DNA of 8,596 nucleotides, taken from positions 1-8,596 of the forward strand of contig CAYNFX010000079.1 of NCBI GenBank assembly GCA_964396555.1, in the 5' to 3' direction. This document shows positions 6,213 through 8,596 of the stretch, piece by piece. Numbering within the stretch: the stretch's first letter is position 1; every line of letters starts with the position of its first letter. This stretch comes from Geofilum sp964396555. GTDB lineage: Bacteria; Bacteroidota; Bacteroidia; Bacteroidales; Marinilabiliaceae. A program made the position numbers and the translations under genes. The notes under the pieces were generated by a model that ran no database searches, was not told where the DNA came from, and saw only the letters and a program-made list of their open reading frames with translations.

Positions 6213-8399
6213 ATGAAGAAATTAGTCTTTTCGATATTACTATCCGGCCTGCTGCTTAATGCAAATGCCCAGCAGGGACTGGAACTTGCGGATTTTGTGT
6301 CAAGACCGGCGTTCCTGGCTGAAAATCCGGGTATAATTGTGCCGCTAAATGACGGTAAGCATTATGCCCGTCTTGAGGAGGATGGTACCAGGATCGTAAA
6401 ATACTCATTCACCTCGCCAAAACCCGTAGGGGTTTTGGCGGATATTCCCAAACTCAAAGGCGCTTCGATAAAATACATTGATGGTTTTACTATTAGCCCC
6501 GATGGTAACCGTGCTCTTGTTTATAATAATAGTAACAGGATTTACCGTCGCTCTTTTTATGCCGACTACTATGTTATTGACATCGAAAGGAGGGAAGTTG
6601 AACCTTTGTCAAAGAACGGTCCGCAACGTGATGCAACTTTCGCACCCAACGGATATAGCGTGGCTTTTGTGAGGGATAACAATATCTTTATAAAGAACCT
6701 GCGTTTTGGAACTGAGAATCAAATAACCTTCGATGGTGCTAAGGATACCATTATTAATGGTGCAGCCGACTGGGTCTACGAGGAGGAGTTTGCCTTTACC
6801 CGTGGCTTTGACTGGTCGGCCGATAGTCAGGAACTTGCTTATATTAAGTTTGATGAGTCTCAGGTTAAAGAATGGACTCTTCAATATTTTAAGGGTTCCT
6901 ATCCTGAGTATAAGGACAATGAGCTGTATCCGAGTGAATACAGATATAAGTATCCTAAGGCAGGAACAGCTAATTCTGTAGTTTCGGTGCATGTTTTCAA
7001 TATCCAGCATCGTACTACCAAGAAGATGGATATCAAGGGAACTGACATTTATATTCCGCGGATTCAGTGGACTTTGGAGCCCGGTCAACTTGCTATAGTG
7101 ACGCTCAATCGCAGACAGGACCAGCTTGACCTGTTGCTGGCAAACTCATCATCAGGGCTTACCCGCAGTATTATGACTGATCGCAATAGTCGCTATGTAA
7201 GCGAGGATTGTATAAAGGGTATTTATTTACTGCCCGATGGCAAGCACTTTGTTTACAAGGCTCAATTGGACGGATACTTCCACCTTCACCTGTATTCACT
7301 GGATGGACGCAAGATAAGGCAACTGACCAAAGGCAACTGGGATGTGACTGATTATTATGGTTTTGATGCAGCTTCAAAACTGTTTTACTTTCAGGCTGCA
7401 GCCAAGTCACCTCTGCGTCGTGAGGTTTACTCAGTAAGCTTAGATGGTAGCAAGATGACTCCTGTTGCTGCTAAGGAGGGCACAAACAAAGCAACCTTCA
7501 GCAGCGATTTTTCTTACTATGTACATGAGTATAGTTCGGCTTCTCAGGTGCCGGTTTATCAGGTAATAGACAGGAAGGGTAAACTGCAGTATGTAATTAA
7601 TGATAACAACTACCTTAAGGCAAAACTTGCTTCTTACAAGTTGCCCAATAAAGAGTTTTTTACTTTCAAAACAGAGGAAGGTGTTGAACTTAACGGTTGG
7701 ATGATCAAGCCTCTGGACTTCGATCAGAACCGCAAATATCCAGTGTTGATGGTACAGTACGGTGGTCCGGATTCTCAGGAAGTTCTGGATATATGGGAGA
7801 TGGGCTGGGAATACTACCTTCCAATGAATAATTATCTGGTGGTTTGCGTTGATGGACGTGGTACTGCAGCCAGAGGTGAGGAATTTTCCAAGCAGACTTA
7901 TATGAAACTGGGACGTCTAGAAAGCGATGACCAGATATCAACAGCTATGTACTTAAGCAAACAAAGCTATGTGGATGCCAGCAATATTGCAATCTGGGGA
8001 TGGAGCTACGGAGGTTATATAAGTGCCCTCTGCCTGAGCCGCAGCGATGTGTTCAAAGCAGGTATATCTATTGCCCCACCTTTGCACCACAGGTTTTATG
8101 ATACTGCCTATACCGAGCGCTTTATGCGTAAGCCGAATGAGAATCCCTCGGGCTATGCATTCTCACCGATAGAGATGGCTGAGCAGTTACATGGACGACT
8201 ATTGCTTGTTCATGGAACTGTCGATGACAATGTTCATATCCAACATACCTATGAGTATGTTGACAAACTGGTACAAGCCGGAAAGCAGTTTGACCTGTTT
8301 ATATATCCCAATAGGGATCACTTTATCAGGGGCGGAAATACCAGGCTGCACCTGTATCAGATGAAGTTTGATTTTCTGGAAAGGAACCTTAAAAATTAG
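6213..8399 (+). CDS. dpp4: Dipeptidyl peptidase IV, S9B family, secreted
   Basis: Serine exopeptidase that releases N-terminal X-Pro or X-Ala dipeptides; probably periplasmic, feeding on imported or host-derived peptides. The 728-aa protein starts with a signal peptide (1-19, cleavage after ANA). An N-terminal beta-propeller (about 35-480) carries the double-Glu anchor DWVYEEE (Glu191-Glu192), the mark of true dipeptidyl peptidases over other prolyl peptidases. The alpha/beta-hydrolase domain (about 490-728) has the oxyanion Tyr516 (VQYGGPDSQ), nucleophile Ser598 in GWSYGGY, S1-pocket FYDTAYTERF (628-637), Asp671 in HGTVDDNVH and His703 in RDHF. The full catalytic set matches human DPP IV, and length fits Porphyromonas DPP IV. 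It has its own promoter and is divergent from thrS. No clear terminator follows. A perfect hairpin lies at codons 68-76. Substrate preference and final location are inferred from family. Confidence 0.95.
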   Translation: MKKLVFSILLSGLLLNANAQQGLELADFVSRPAFLAENPGIIVPLNDGKHYARLEEDGTRIVKYSFTSPKPVGVLADIPKLKGASIKYIDGFTISPDGNRALVYNNSNRIYRRSFYADYYVIDIERREVEPLSKNGPQRDATFAPNGYSVAFVRDNNIFIKNLRFGTENQITFDGAKDTIINGAADWVYEEEFAFTRGFDWSADSQELAYIKFDESQVKEWTLQYFKGSYPEYKDNELYPSEYRYKYPKAGTANSVVSVHVFNIQHRTTKKMDIKGTDIYIPRIQWTLEPGQLAIVTLNRRQDQLDLLLANSSSGLTRSIMTDRNSRYVSEDCIKGIYLLPDGKHFVYKAQLDGYFHLHLYSLDGRKIRQLTKGNWDVTDYYGFDAASKLFYFQAAAKSPLRREVYSVSLDGSKMTPVAAKEGTNKATFSSDFSYYVHEYSSASQVPVYQVIDRKGKLQYVINDNNYLKAKLASYKLPNKEFFTFKTEEGVELNGWMIKPLDFDQNRKYPVLMVQYGGPDSQEVLDIWEMGWEYYLPMNNYLVVCVDGRGTAARGEEFSKQTYMKLGRLESDDQISTAMYLSKQSYVDASNIAIWGWSYGGYISALCLSRSDVFKAGISIAPPLHHRFYDTAYTERFMRKPNENPSGYAFSPIEMAEQLHGRLLLVHGTVDDNVHIQHTYEYVDKLVQAGKQFDLFIYPNRDHFIRGGNTRLHLYQMKFDFLERNLKN
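6415..6440 (+). repeat. Perfect inverted repeat inside the dipeptidyl peptidase gene
   Basis: CGCCAAAACCC (6415-6425) and GGGTTTTGGCG (6430-6440) form an uninterrupted 11-bp stem with a 4-base loop, GTAG. It lies about 200 bases into the coding sequence, over codons for SPKPVGVLA. No T-run follows, so it is not an ordinary terminator in either direction. Its function, if any, is unknown. Confidence 0.8.
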
Positions 8400-8463
8400 G
8401 TTCTCATTAACTGAATGATGTATGAATTTTGGCGTTGCGGGCAAAAATATACAGGCATTAATA

Positions 8464-8493
8464 TTGTCTGGAATATTTTACTTTATATATTTG
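8464..8493 (+). promoter_or_regulatory. Promoter of tRNA-Leu
   Basis: TTG (8464-8466), a 19-base spacer and TATATTTG (8486-8493) fit the Bacteroidetes promoter. The mature tRNA begins 18 bases after the -7 element, leaving room for a short leader. This lies in the 112-base spacer after the peptidase gene, in which no convincing terminator is seen. Confidence 0.7.
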
Positions 8494-8511
8494 CAGCGTC
8501 AAAATTGAAAC

Positions 8512-8596
8512 GCCCAGATGGCGGAATTGGTAGACGCGCTAGTTTCAGGGACTAGTGTCCGTAAGGATGTGCAGGTTCGAGTCCTGTTCTGGGCAC
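8512..8596 (+). tRNA. tRNA-Leu (anticodon CAG), 3' CCA cut by window edge
   Basis: The acceptor stem GCCCAGA (8512-8518) pairs fully with TCTGGGC (8588-8594), followed by discriminator A (8595). The window ends one base into what is probably an encoded CCA. The anticodon stem CTAGT/ACTAG closes a 7-base loop TTCAGGG, so the anticodon is CAG (8546-8548), reading the Leu codon CUG. A long variable arm (about 8556-8570) marks a class II tRNA, as expected for Leu. The T arm is GCAGG-TTCGAGT-CCTGT with one G-U pair. All arms are intact. Confidence 0.97.

Noticed and set aside
6609..7088. Minus-strand frame of 159 codons inside the peptidase gene
   Set aside because: Shadow of the strong DPP IV frame; no recognisable domain or start context.
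3028..7490. 14-base match AAGGAGGGCACAAA near 3030 and inside the peptidase near 7475
   Set aside because: Short A/G-rich match, one copy in coding sequence and one in a spacer, with no flanking similarity; chance is sufficient.
8460..8476. AATATT repeated around GTCTGG after the peptidase gene, as a possible terminator
   Set aside because: A/T-only 6-bp stem, unstable, and it overlaps the -33 region of the tRNA promoter.

Overview
This is an ordinary chromosomal housekeeping segment, most likely from a Bacteroidota (Bacteroidales-like) bacterium. The evidence is the thrS-infC-rpmI-rplT order followed by dapB and two lepB paralogues, a long Bacteroidetes-type LepB with inserts, a secreted S9B dipeptidyl peptidase, and several intergenic matches to the Bacteroidetes -7 promoter element TAnnTTTG. 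All starts except infC (and weakly rplT) lack a Shine-Dalgarno (SD) sequence, as is usual in this phylum. The genus cannot be fixed from the sequence alone.

Layout: reading the minus strand from about 6050 down to 1, a translation operon comes first: thrS (threonyl-tRNA synthetase, interrupted by a 100-N assembly gap), infC (initiation factor IF-3, with a non-canonical AUA start behind a strong SD), rpmI (L35) and rplT (L20). A rho-independent terminator at 3041-3070 ends it. A second minus-strand unit follows: dapB (lysine/diaminopimelate synthesis), lepB (signal peptidase I, 479 aa) and a second, shorter signal peptidase I paralogue that runs off the left edge.

On the plus strand, divergent from thrS, is a secreted dipeptidyl peptidase IV with its own clear promoter (TTTG-N19-TATTTTTG). 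After it comes a tRNA-Leu(CAG) with its own promoter, whose CCA end is cut by the right edge.

The first operon supplies charged tRNA-Thr, initiation control and two 50S proteins. The second joins cell-wall precursor supply to removal of signal peptides from exported proteins. The DPP IV is itself an exported protein that such signal peptidases would process, though there is no sign of a special functional link.

I found no mobile element, CRISPR array, defence system or evidently new system. The points worth a second look are small and regulatory: the AUA start and unusual SD of infC, a two-stem hairpin just before rplT that could be an L20 operator, a perfect 11-bp hairpin inside the DPP IV coding sequence, and a scaffold gap that hides the C-terminal domain of ThrRS. 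No gene-free stretch exceeds 300 bases; the longest are two 164-base intergenic regions.
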